Assembly (NCBI GenBank): GCA_900553645.1
Contig: USEE01000006.1
Span: 1 to 15,272 of the forward strand
From: an uncultured Eubacteriales bacterium
Lineage (GTDB): Bacteria; Bacillota_A; Clostridia; Christensenellales; Aristaeellaceae
DNA: 15,272 nt
Reading direction: 5' to 3'
In this document: one piece after another, positions 1-7,086 of the stretch
How the letters are laid out: every line of letters begins with the position of its first letter
Numbering within the stretch: the stretch's first letter is position 1
Program-made: the position numbers and the translations under genes
The notes under the pieces: model-generated
The model's database searches: none
Told to the model about the DNA's origin: nothing
The model's input: the letters and a program-made list of their open reading frames with translations, nothing else

Positions 1-2873
1 GCGAAATACAGCGCCGCCGCCGGTTCAAATCCGGGCTTTATGTTCAGCGCCGCGCACAGGTAAGTGAGCAGTTGGAGCTGCTGACCATAGTACATTTCGC
101 TGAGTGATGCGGCTTTTCCACCCAGTTTATAGTCGATGACGCGCAGGCATTGCAAGTCGCCCGAGTCCAGCAGGTCAACGCGGTCTATACGCCCACGCAC
201 ACGCAGAGGGCCGTCGGGCAGATCAAGCGACAGCTCGCCCGCCTCGCCAAAGTCGATTTCCAGCATGGACGGGCCGTAAGCGCTGCCCTTCATCTGTCGC
301 GCCATCGCCGCCGCCGCGCGCCGCGCAGTTCGCACCATGTCGCGCGAACGCGCGCGCATAAGCGAATCTTCATTCAAAGGTATAAGTTCGCTCCATTTGC
401 GTTCCATCTCGAACGTCACGTTGTCCATGAGTTCGACGAGCTGTTCGGGCGTAAACTTGTCGAAGCCGCCCGCCGCAACCACGCGGCGCGTGAATGTTTC
501 CAGCGCGTCGTGATAGAACATGCCTTTGTCGCGCGGCTGAAGCTCATATTTTATGTTTTCGACCGGGCGCAGCATGTAGCGCACAAACTCCGCAAACGGG
601 CAGCGCGCGTGCTGCTCCAGCCGAGTTATGCTGACCGATTTAAGGCCGTGATGCAGCCTTTGCGCAAGCGGACGCGGCAAGTCCTGCGACTTCACCTCGT
701 GCATCAGCGCGCGCTCGATTATGTCCGCGCTGCCGCCGGGCAGTCGGTACAGCGCCGCCCATGTGCCACGCACCACGGCCGGCAGACTGCCGTCGACAAG
801 TCCGCGGCGGCTCATGGGCGCAATCTGCTCGCGCGCCGCCGCCGCGCTGGCCATGCGCAATGGCAGCGTGCGGTCGCGGCCGGATACGCCGCGCTGCTTC
901 ATGTCGGGGAATACGTTTTTCAGCCTTAGCACAAAGTCGCCGGGACGCTGACCCGTACCGCTGAAGTCGCTTATCGCGTATGAACAGACGACCGCGCGCT
1001 CCGCGCCCGCAAACGCCGCCATCAGATCGACGTTTTCCATAAGCTGCTTATGCTCGCTGTTGTAGCCTAAAAACACGTGCATATCGCGTTCTATCCCGGC
1101 GCGTTCGGAATCGGTGAGCAATTGCGCGTCGGCCTCGGGCGGCTGGTCCTGCATACCCGGCATGAACAGCACCTTGACATGCCCTACCTTAATATCGCCC
1201 AATCGCCCTGCTGCAACCGCGTCGCCCGACTGCGGCAGCACGCGCACTTCGTCGCATTCCAATGCACTGCGCATGAGATCGGACAATAGCCCTGTGTCAG
1301 CTTTGCGCTCGCCCAGCAGCAGATAGAGCTGGTCAATAAGGCCAATCAGCTTATTCCAGACCTGCGCACCGTATGCGGCCTCGACCATACGCCGCATTGC
1401 GCGCGCGTCGTTTTTGCCGCCGCTTATCAGTTCGGCCTGACGCGATTTCAGCATTTCAAGCGCCGACTGTTCTTCCAGCAGGATGAACAGCGCCGAGGCC
1501 TGATTGCCCATCGTTTCGGCTGAATCCAGCCTGAGTTTAAGCGAGTTCAGCGGGCCGACGAACGCCGCGCGCAGTGGCTCCACCTGTTCGACAAGCTCCG
1601 TGCCGCCGCGCTTGAACGGGCTTAGGAATTTTCGGCCGCTTATGCCAAATTGCACTATGTAGTTTTCTAATAGCTGTGCGGCGCGCCCGGTCATGCCAAA
1701 GCCGCTTTTCAGGCAGTCGAGCATGTCTTCCTGCCTGAAACCGTGACTGATCGCGCGCAGTGCAGCCAGCATATAGCGCGGCAGCGGTTCGCCCGCAAGC
1801 GCGCGCGGCTGCGCTATGAACAGCGGCACATCGTAAAGCGCGAATGCGCGCTCGAGCAGGTGCCGGTATTCGTCCATGCGCGGCGACACCACTGCTATGT
1901 CGCGCCAGCGCATACCGTTGCGTGCCAACTCGCGCGCCTGTGCAGCCACCTCCATCGCCTCGTCAAACGGGTCGCGCAGAGTTTGCAGCCTTATCATGCG
2001 CGGTTCGCCCTGCCAGTGCTGCATTGGATGCGCAAATACTTCGCGGCGCAAAAAGCCGGTTTCGCCCTGCGGCGGTTTGTCAGGCTCATATTCAATCTGG
2101 CACGGTTCGCCCGCGTTCCTGAGCGCAGTCACCAGTCGGTTGAGCGAAAGCGCCACGGTCTCGTATGCGCCGTAGTCGCGCGCATCCCGGCGCGGCATCG
2201 CGATTATCAGTTCAAACGAGCGCACGCGTTTGCACAGCGCGACCGCGAGGCGCTCCAGCGGCGGCGTTATCATGTCGAAGCCATACATGATTACGTCCGC
2301 GCCGTTCAAAAATTCCGCATATTCGAATCGGCGCAGGCATTCGCACTGCCTGTCCGCGCCATCTATAAATCTGCCAGCAAGCGCGTCGGAATACGCGGCG
2401 TATATGCGCGATATGTCGCCGAGCTTTGCGCTAAGCGCCGGATCGTGCGCCTGTGCAGCCATTTGTGCAATATCGTCAGGCATAACGCCCGCGTTTTTAA
2501 GCTCGCCCACCTGTGAGAGCGCCTTTATTACAAAGCCCGGCTTAGCGGCCGCTCCGGCGTACCAGTTGAGCTGCTTGCCTATGTCGCGTATCGCCGCGCC
2601 TAGCAGCAGCGCCCGGCCGCGCTCGTCTATCGGCACCCCCTCCGGCTCGCCTGCCGCCTCGAATACCCGCGTGTACAGCTTTGCCGGGCTGATTACCTGT
2701 ATCGCAAACGAACCGTTTATGTTAAGCGAATCCACTATGTCAAGCTCGGTTTGCAGTGTTATCTGCTCAGGCACGAGCACGTAGATTTTGTCTTTGCCGC
2801 CTTCAAGCCCCACGCGCAGTCTTGACATCAGCAGTCCGCGCGTCTGTTCAGCTCGCGAATGCGTAATGCGCAT
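1..2873 (-). CDS. addB: AddB, ATP-dependent helicase/nuclease subunit B (partial, C-terminus beyond window)
   Basis: AddB is the second subunit of the AddAB helicase-nuclease, the Firmicute counterpart of RecBCD, which processes double-strand DNA ends for recombination in the cytoplasm. I read 957 codons without a stop down to base 1; family members are about 1,150 residues, so the C-terminus is missing here. Supporting motifs are YVLVPEQITLQTE near residue 30 (helicase-like motif Ia), LLTDSERAGIE in the middle, Cys758 in CPFAEFVRYM (first cysteine of the nuclease iron-sulfur cluster; the other three would lie off the edge), and the nuclease core GRIDRVD (Asp897) followed by VIDYKLG (Asp914, Lys916) and YYGQQLQLLTYL. 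The ATG at 2873 is chosen because an in-frame TAA lies 15 bases upstream and an AAGAAGGGGG ribosome site precedes it. The usual N-terminal Walker A loop is not recognisable; the equivalent stretch reads HSRAEQTRG. AddA would be expected downstream, outside the window. Confidence 0.93.
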   Translation of the reverse strand, partial: MRITHSRAEQTRGLLMSRLRVGLEGGKDKIYVLVPEQITLQTELDIVDSLNINGSFAIQVISPAKLYTRVFEAAGEPEGVPIDERGRALLLGAAIRDIGKQLNWYAGAAAKPGFVIKALSQVGELKNAGVMPDDIAQMAAQAHDPALSAKLGDISRIYAAYSDALAGRFIDGADRQCECLRRFEYAEFLNGADVIMYGFDMITPPLERLAVALCKRVRSFELIIAMPRRDARDYGAYETVALSLNRLVTALRNAGEPCQIEYEPDKPPQGETGFLRREVFAHPMQHWQGEPRMIRLQTLRDPFDEAMEVAAQARELARNGMRWRDIAVVSPRMDEYRHLLERAFALYDVPLFIAQPRALAGEPLPRYMLAALRAISHGFRQEDMLDCLKSGFGMTGRAAQLLENYIVQFGISGRKFLSPFKRGGTELVEQVEPLRAAFVGPLNSLKLRLDSAETMGNQASALFILLEEQSALEMLKSRQAELISGGKNDARAMRRMVEAAYGAQVWNKLIGLIDQLYLLLGERKADTGLLSDLMRSALECDEVRVLPQSGDAVAAGRLGDIKVGHVKVLFMPGMQDQPPEADAQLLTDSERAGIERDMHVFLGYNSEHKQLMENVDLMAAFAGAERAVVCSYAISDFSGTGQRPGDFVLRLKNVFPDMKQRGVSGRDRTLPLRMASAAAAREQIAPMSRRGLVDGSLPAVVRGTWAALYRLPGGSADIIERALMHEVKSQDLPRPLAQRLHHGLKSVSITRLEQHARCPFAEFVRYMLRPVENIKYELQPRDKGMFYHDALETFTRRVVAAGGFDKFTPEQLVELMDNVTFEMERKWSELIPLNEDSLMRARSRDMVRTARRAAAAMARQMKGSAYGPSMLEIDFGEAGELSLDLPDGPLRVRGRIDRVDLLDSGDLQCLRVIDYKLGGKAASLSEMYYGQQLQLLTYLCAALNIKPGFEPAAALYF

Positions 2874-2896
2874 AGCGTCGCCCCCTTCTTACAGAT

Positions 2897-2925
2897 ATTG
2901 TATCATCTGCGCGCCGCTATAACAA
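2897..2925 (-). promoter_or_regulatory. Sigma-A promoter of addB
   Basis: On the minus strand TTGTTA (2920-2925) is separated by 17 bases from TACAAT (2897-2902). This places the transcript start near 2890, about 17 bases ahead of the addB start codon. It lies between the terminator of the signal peptidase operon and addB, so addB probably has its own promoter. Confidence 0.6.
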
Positions 2926-2944
2926 GCGCGCCCGTATCACAAAT

Positions 2945-2970
2945 GCCGCCCCGGAATGTTCCGGGGCGGC
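2945..2970 (-). terminator. Hairpin terminator after the signal peptidase operon
   Basis: This is a perfect 12-base-pair inverted repeat, GCCGCCCCGGAA with TTCCGGGGCGGC, around a 2-base centre. It starts 25 bases after the stop codon of the last signal peptidase gene. The run after the stem on the minus strand (ATTTGTG) is only weakly T-rich, so termination strength is uncertain, but position and GC-rich stem fit an intrinsic terminator. Confidence 0.7.
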
Positions 2971-2995
2971 ACAATATTGCATGTCTTTCGGTATA

Positions 2996-3640
2996 TCAGT
3001 CCTGATACTGCTGCTCAACCGTACCCATGCGGTTGAACGGGAAGAACAGATAACGCACATGACCGACGATCTGCGACTTGGTAAGCGGGCCTACCGCGCG
3101 GCAGTCGTTGGAATTAGCGCGGTTATCGCCCATCACGAAATATTCGTCATCGCCCAGCGTGATTGGACCGTAGTCGCGATTGGTGGGATGCGCGATGAAG
3201 CTTTCGGCCAGTGCCTCGCCGTTTAGGTAAGTCACGCCGTCGCGTATCTCGATCGTATCGCCCGGCAGACCCACAAGGCGCTTTATGTAGTTCTCCTTGG
3301 AGTTGGGATAGTGGCATATCACGACCGTGCCGCGCTCCGGCTCGCCGAACAGATAGTCGAACTTAGTCACAAACACGCGGTCTCCGGTATAGAGCGTATC
3401 GTTCATCGACGGGCCGTCCACGACTATCGGCTCGAATACATACGTGCGCACCAAGAATACCGCCAGCAGCGTGCACGCAATAAGTATCACCCATTCGCGC
3501 GCTTCCTTGCCGAACTTCTTCTTTCGCTCGACTTTGCGCTGCGCTTCGCCGTCGTCCTCGCTCAGTTCCAGCAGCTTTTTGCCCTCGGCATTCTCCTGCT
3601 CGGTCTGGGTCGGCTTATCAAGTTCAGACTTACCGTCCAT
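2996..3640 (-). CDS. lepB: Type I signal peptidase, paralogue 3
   Basis: This serine peptidase of the membrane (family S26) removes signal peptides from exported proteins. The 214-residue product has a long charged cytoplasmic tail (residues 1-48, acidic then Lys/Arg-rich), one membrane segment at about 50-66 (WVILIACTLLAVFLVRTYVF) and an external catalytic domain. The nucleophile is Ser78 in GPSMNDTL and the general base is Lys120 in NYIKRLVGLPGD; the later box reads VMGDNRANSNDCR, with Cys where a second Ser is common. The ATG at 3640 is preferred over the longer open frame because AAAGGAAG lies 8 to 10 bases upstream and similarity to the family begins after it; the extra upstream residues overlap the previous gene in another frame. 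It is the last gene of the DUF951-signal peptidase operon, 38 bases after paralogue 2, and ends in TGA. Confidence 0.93.
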   Translation of the reverse strand: MDGKSELDKPTQTEQENAEGKKLLELSEDDGEAQRKVERKKKFGKEAREWVILIACTLLAVFLVRTYVFEPIVVDGPSMNDTLYTGDRVFVTKFDYLFGEPERGTVVICHYPNSKENYIKRLVGLPGDTIEIRDGVTYLNGEALAESFIAHPTNRDYGPITLGDDEYFVMGDNRANSNDCRAVGPLTKSQIVGHVRYLFFPFNRMGTVEQQYQD

Positions 3641-3678
3641 TCGAATAACTTCCTTTCGCAAATGAAATCCGTGAATTT

Positions 3679-4167
3679 CTAAAGTCGTATTTTGCCGCCG
3701 CGCGGCCACAGTCTCAGTCTGGCCACGGCGAATATCTGCCTGCGCCCAAGCGGGCCGACGACGCGGCTGTCGCGCGAACATGCGCGATTGTCGCCCATTA
3801 CGAAATACTCGCCGTCGCCCAGCGTAACCGGCGCAAAGTCGCGCCGCGTCGGATGCGCAACATACGGCTCCAACAGCGCCGCGCCGTTTATGTACGTCAC
3901 GCCGCCGCTTATCTCCAGCGTATCGCCCGGCAAACCTATCACGCGCTTGATATAGTTCTTGCGGCGCGAATCCGGGTAATGGCAAATCACGATTTGCCCG
4001 CGCCTGGGCTTTGCAAAAATCAAATCCAGCTTGGTCGCAAACAGTCTGTCGCCATTTTTAAGCGTATCGCTCATTGAAAAGCCCTTAACGCACACCAGTG
4101 TAAACACAAACCCGCGCAGTATCGCCGCAATGCCCAGCGCCAGCAATATATCGATAAGCAGTTCCAC
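3679..4167 (-). CDS. lepB: Type I signal peptidase, paralogue 2 (short form)
   Basis: This is a second S26 signal peptidase of 162 residues. It lacks the cytoplasmic tail of its neighbours: the membrane segment starts almost at once (residues 3-24). The nucleophile is Ser31, in VKGFSMSDTL rather than the usual GPSM, and the base is Lys74 in NYIKRVIGLPGD. The conserved box VMGDNRACSRDSR and the GDxLE-type strand are intact, so it is probably active. The start is a GTG at 4167 with GGGAGG six bases upstream. It lies 20 bases after paralogue 1 and 38 bases before paralogue 3, clearly in the same transcript. The C-terminus is basic (RLWPRGGKIRL) and ends in TAG. The substrate preference of each paralogue cannot be read from sequence. 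Confidence 0.9.
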   Translation of the reverse strand: MELLIDILLALGIAAILRGFVFTLVCVKGFSMSDTLKNGDRLFATKLDLIFAKPRRGQIVICHYPDSRRKNYIKRVIGLPGDTLEISGGVTYINGAALLEPYVAHPTRRDFAPVTLGDGEYFVMGDNRACSRDSRVVGPLGRRQIFAVARLRLWPRGGKIRL

Positions 4168-4187
4168 CGACGGCCTCCCTGAAGCGA

Positions 4188-4817
4188 TTATATGCCGTGT
4201 ATGTCGGACAGCGGATAGACCACGCTGCGCGCATGGCCGATTATGTAGTCGGCCTTCAGCGTACCCACGTCGTCCGCCCGGCTGTCGTGACTGACCGCGC
4301 GGTTATCGCCCATTACAAGGTACTGACCGTTGCCTATCAGCACCGGGCCGTAATCGCTTTCGGCGGGATAGCTTACGAAACTCTCATCGACCAGTTCGTC
4401 GTTTACATACGTGCGACCGTCCTTTATCATGACAGTATCGCCCGGCAGACCCACTATGCGCTTGATAAAAGTGCTTTCGCGGTTGGGATAGCGGCAAACC
4501 ACCACGTCGCCGCGCGCGGGCGCTGAAAATATGTAATCGAACTTGGTCACGCAAAGCATTTCGCCGCTTTGCAGCGTAGGCTCCATAGACGGACCTTCCA
4601 CGCGCACTATCTCAAACACATACGTGCGCACGCCCAACGCGAGCACTGCCGCCAGTGCCAGTGTAAGTATCCACGACGCTATTTCACGCCTGACCGCGCG
4701 CTTGCGGGCGCGTCTGCGGCGCGCCGAGCCGGATTTGGCTGGCGGAGCTGACTTACCGTTACCATACACCGACCTGTGCGCATCTGGCGCAGGCGCATTC
4801 TGTGGCCGCTTATTCAT
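4188..4817 (-). CDS. lepB: Type I signal peptidase, paralogue 1
   Basis: This 209-residue S26 signal peptidase has a Pro/Ala-rich then strongly basic cytoplasmic tail (RRRRARKRAVRR, residues 33-44), a membrane segment at about 46-68 and a complete catalytic domain. The nucleophile is Ser77 in VEGPSMEPTL, the base is Lys119 in TFIKRIVGLPGD, and the late box is VMGDNRAVSHDSR. Of the three copies it is closest to the standard form (GPSMEPTL). I place the start at the ATG at 4817, because GGAG sits 9 bases upstream; the ATGs at 4835 and 4823 have no well-spaced ribosome site. That start overlaps the end of the DUF951 gene by 8 bases, which suggests translational coupling. It is the first signal peptidase of the operon and ends in TAA. 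Confidence 0.92.
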   Translation of the reverse strand: MNKRPQNAPAPDAHRSVYGNGKSAPPAKSGSARRRRARKRAVRREIASWILTLALAAVLALGVRTYVFEIVRVEGPSMEPTLQSGEMLCVTKFDYIFSAPARGDVVVCRYPNRESTFIKRIVGLPGDTVMIKDGRTYVNDELVDESFVSYPAESDYGPVLIGNGQYLVMGDNRAVSHDSRADDVGTLKADYIIGHARSVVYPLSDIHGI

Positions 4818-5010
4818 CGGCATTTTCTCCGGCATGTTGCAAAATCTTCTTCACACGCTTTTCGAACTCGGCGCGATCCAGCATTACCGTGCGCCCACAG
4901 CCCTGACAGCGTATCTTCACATCCGCACCGGTGCGCACAATTACCCAGCTGTTGCTACCGCACGGATGTGCCTTGCGCATCTGAACAACGTCTCCCAGCG
5001 CAATAAGCAT
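4810..5010 (-). CDS. DUF951 family small zinc-ribbon-like protein
   Basis: The 66-residue product matches the DUF951 family of Firmicutes (YyzM-like), whose function is not established to my knowledge. It shows the family pattern: GDVVQMRKAHPCG near the start (Cys17), a beta-rich middle, and RCQGCGRTVML with Cys35 and Cys38, so three cysteines and His15 could bind zinc or nucleic acid. The C-terminal third is charged and helical (FEKRVKKIL). The ATG at 5010 has GAGG 8 bases upstream. It is the first gene of the operon with three signal peptidases, directly behind a good promoter, and its end overlaps the next gene. Whether it has any role linked to protein export is unknown; operon sharing is the only hint. 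Confidence 0.88.
   Translation of the reverse strand: MLIALGDVVQMRKAHPCGSNSWVIVRTGADVKIRCQGCGRTVMLDRAEFEKRVKKILQHAGENADE
4827..4830 (-). promoter_or_regulatory. Ribosome binding site deciding the start of signal peptidase paralogue 1
   Basis: GGAG on the minus strand, inside the end of the DUF951 gene, is 9 bases from the ATG at 4817, a normal spacing. For the other in-frame ATGs it is either too close (4823) or downstream (4835). Confidence 0.55.
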
Positions 5011-5032
5011 GGCTCATCCCTCACAATATACA

Positions 5033-5062
5033 ATTATATATCGCCGCCGCGCGTATCATCAA
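5033..5062 (-). promoter_or_regulatory. Sigma-A promoter of the DUF951-signal peptidase operon
   Basis: On the minus strand TTGATG (5057-5062) and TATAAT (5033-5038) are separated by 18 bases. The start codon of the DUF951 gene lies 22 bases beyond the -10 box. No other promoter of similar quality was seen before the three signal peptidase genes, so all four genes are probably one transcript. Confidence 0.65.
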
Positions 5063-5065
5063 GCC

Positions 5066-5098
5066 GGGCAATGTTATGACGTTACGTCAATATTGCCC
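5066..5098 (-). terminator. Nested hairpin after pyk (terminator or operator)
   Basis: An outer stem of 7 base pairs (GGGCAAT 5066-5072 with ATTGCCC 5092-5098) encloses a near-central perfect palindrome, TGACGTTACGTCA (5077-5089). It begins 29 bases after the pyk stop codon and ends just upstream of the -35 box of the next operon. There is no clear T-run, so it may be a weak terminator, a protein-binding site, or both. Confidence 0.45.
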
Positions 5099-5126
5099 AA
5101 CGGAGGCGGCGTTCGACACATTTGCG

Positions 5127-6887
5127 TCACATAGCGGTATGCGCTTCGCCGTTATAGACATAGCCGCTTATCGGGTCGAGCGTAATGGTCGTGCCTGTGC
5201 GCAGCACCGAGCAGGCGCTCTCGGCCGAATGTATTACCGGAATCTCCAGCGTAAGCGCGGCGATCGACGCATGGCACGCCGAGCCTTCGCATTCGACGAT
5301 CACGCCCGACGCTTTGCGCAGATACGGCAGAAAGCTGTTGTCGGTCTGCTTGGCCACGAGTATGTCGCCGGGATTGAAGTTGCTGGCAGCCTCAGCCAGC
5401 GTATGCGCCACGCACACGCGCCCCACGACCAGCGTATCGCCTATGCCGCGGCCGCGCAGCAACACGTCGCCTACTACGTGTACGCGGATAAGATTGGTCG
5501 TGCCGCTCATGCCCACGGGCACGCCCGCGGTAACTATGGCCACATCGCCCACGCCCAGATAACCGTGCTCCTGAGCGGCGGATATGGAATGCGACACCAT
5601 CTCGTCAGTATTGTCACTGTGCGATACGATCAGCGGCATTACGCCCCATACGCAGGCCAGCTGATTAAACACGCGCTCATTCTCGGTGGTCGCGATAAGC
5701 GCGCAGTTGGGGCGATACTTGGACACCTTGCGCGCGGTGGAGCCGCGATGCGTGGGTGTAATTATCGCCTTTGCGTTAAGGTCGGCCGCGATTGTGGTAC
5801 AGGCATAGCTGACGGCGTTGGTTATGGAGAAGTTCACATCGAAGCTCTCCTGCACGCCCTTGGGTTCTAAATTGCGCTGCGCCTCGACATGCGTGGCTAT
5901 GCGCACCATCATCCTGAGCGCCTCCAGCGGATAGCGGCCCGATGCGGTTTCGCCCGACAGCATTATGCAGTCGGTGCCGTCCAATATCGAGTTAGCCACG
6001 TCGGATACCTCGGCGCGCGTGGGGCGCGGATTGCGTATCATGGAATCGAGCATCTGGGTCGCGGTGATTACCGGCTTGCCCAGGTGGTTGCATTTGGCTA
6101 TCATGCCCTTTTGTATCAGCGGGACTTCCTGTATCGGCACTTCAACGCCCAGATCGCCGCGCGCGACCATCAATCCGTCGGCCAGCGTCAGTATTTCGTC
6201 GACGTTCTGAACGCCCTCTTCGTTTTCTATCTTTGCATATATCTGCACGTCATCGGCGTTGGCGCTTTCCAGCACATGCCTCAGCTCCAGCACATCCGCC
6301 GCCTTGCGCACAAACGACGCGGCGATAAGGTCTATGCCTTCATTGCAGCCGAACACTATATCGTCTATATCACGCTGAGTGACCGCGGGCAATTGCAGCT
6401 TTGCGCCGGGCACGTTTATGCCCTTGTGATCGCTTATCTGGCCGCCGTTTATCACGCTGCACTCTATCTTTGCGCCGTTTATTTTATCGACGGTCATTTC
6501 GACCAGGCCGTCGTCTATCAGTATATGTGTTCCAACGGATACGTCCTCGAACAGCTTGTCATACGTTATGCATGCACGATCGGCCGTGCCGGGTTCGTCC
6601 TTGCCGCATATCAGCGTAAACTTCTGACCGGCCACAAGTTCCACCGTGCCGGTTTCAAAATTGCGCAGACGAATCTCCGGCCCCTTGGTATCCAGCATTA
6701 TAGCCAGAGGAACCTTCTTTTCGCTGCGCAGTTTTTTAAGCATACGTATGGTTTCGCCGTGCCAGGCGTGATCGCCATGGCTCATATTTAGACGGGCAAC
6801 GTTCATACCGGAGTCTATAAGATCGCTAAGCATCTGTTCCGAGCGACAGGCCGGCCCTATCGTGCAGATAATTTTCGTTTTACGCAT
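5127..6887 (-). CDS. pyk: Pyruvate kinase with C-terminal PEP-utilising mobile domain
   Basis: Pyruvate kinase converts phosphoenolpyruvate and ADP to pyruvate and ATP at the end of glycolysis, in the cytoplasm. The 586-residue product starts KTKIICTIGPA and has Arg32, Asn34 and Ser36 (ARLNMSH), MLDTKGPEIR, Lys219 and Glu221 (YAKIENEEGV), ARGDLGVEVP, TATQMLDSM and LSGETASGRYP, so the catalytic core looks complete. The allosteric C-domain follows to about residue 470. The last 110 or so residues are an extra PEP-utilising mobile domain, as in Bacillus-type enzymes, with His539 in GSACHASIAAL where TSHAAI is usual. The ATG at 6887 is chosen because GAGG lies 9 bases upstream; the ATG at 6896 sits directly on that site. 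It is a single gene with its own promoter and ends in TGA. Confidence 0.96.
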   Translation of the reverse strand: MRKTKIICTIGPACRSEQMLSDLIDSGMNVARLNMSHGDHAWHGETIRMLKKLRSEKKVPLAIMLDTKGPEIRLRNFETGTVELVAGQKFTLICGKDEPGTADRACITYDKLFEDVSVGTHILIDDGLVEMTVDKINGAKIECSVINGGQISDHKGINVPGAKLQLPAVTQRDIDDIVFGCNEGIDLIAASFVRKAADVLELRHVLESANADDVQIYAKIENEEGVQNVDEILTLADGLMVARGDLGVEVPIQEVPLIQKGMIAKCNHLGKPVITATQMLDSMIRNPRPTRAEVSDVANSILDGTDCIMLSGETASGRYPLEALRMMVRIATHVEAQRNLEPKGVQESFDVNFSITNAVSYACTTIAADLNAKAIITPTHRGSTARKVSKYRPNCALIATTENERVFNQLACVWGVMPLIVSHSDNTDEMVSHSISAAQEHGYLGVGDVAIVTAGVPVGMSGTTNLIRVHVVGDVLLRGRGIGDTLVVGRVCVAHTLAEAASNFNPGDILVAKQTDNSFLPYLRKASGVIVECEGSACHASIAALTLEIPVIHSAESACSVLRTGTTITLDPISGYVYNGEAHTAM

Positions 6888-6924
6888 ACGTATCATCCTC
6901 AAACACAAAATCTCCGTCGATTAT

Positions 6925-6952
6925 ATTATATCATAAAGTCCTGAAATTTGAA
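6925..6952 (-). promoter_or_regulatory. Promoter of pyk with extended -10
   Basis: On the minus strand TATAAT (6925-6930) is preceded by TG one base away (TGATATAAT) and by TTCAAA (6947-6952) at 16 bases. A second, overlapping TATAAT begins five bases further on. The stretch upstream to about 7015 is A/T-rich, unlike the rest of the window, and could help promoter strength. I saw no riboswitch or other RNA in the gap 6888-7086. Confidence 0.6.
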
Positions 6953-7041
6953 GTAGGCGGATGATAAAAAAGCCCTCAAAAATATGCCTGTACCGTGAAT
7001 TTTTGTGTTTTCAGCATTATACGGCTCCATATATTGGAAAC

Positions 7042-7073
7042 GCGGCGGCCATATACCGGGTTATGACCGCCGC
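7042..7073 (-). terminator. Hairpin terminator after the aldo/keto reductase-like gene
   Basis: GCGGCGG (7042-7048) pairs with CCGCCGC (7067-7073); after one mismatch CATA pairs with TATG, leaving an 8-base loop. It starts 14 bases after the stop codon of the operon's last gene. No strong T-run follows, so the call rests on position and stem. Confidence 0.5.
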
Positions 7074-7086
7074 AGACTTTACAGTA

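Noticed and set aside
150..2784. Plus-strand open frames within the first 2.8 kb
   Set aside because: The minus strand encodes a continuous AddB with all nuclease motifs over the same bases; the plus-strand frames have shadow-type composition.
3641..3985. N-terminal extension of signal peptidase paralogue 3
   Set aside because: The extra 115 residues overlap paralogue 2 in another frame and have no family similarity; a good ribosome site precedes the ATG at 3640.
6888..7086. Riboswitch or small RNA in the A/T-rich gap upstream of pyk
   Set aside because: Only a promoter, an A/T-rich stretch and the hairpin of the neighbouring operon are visible; no conserved aptamer pattern was recognised.
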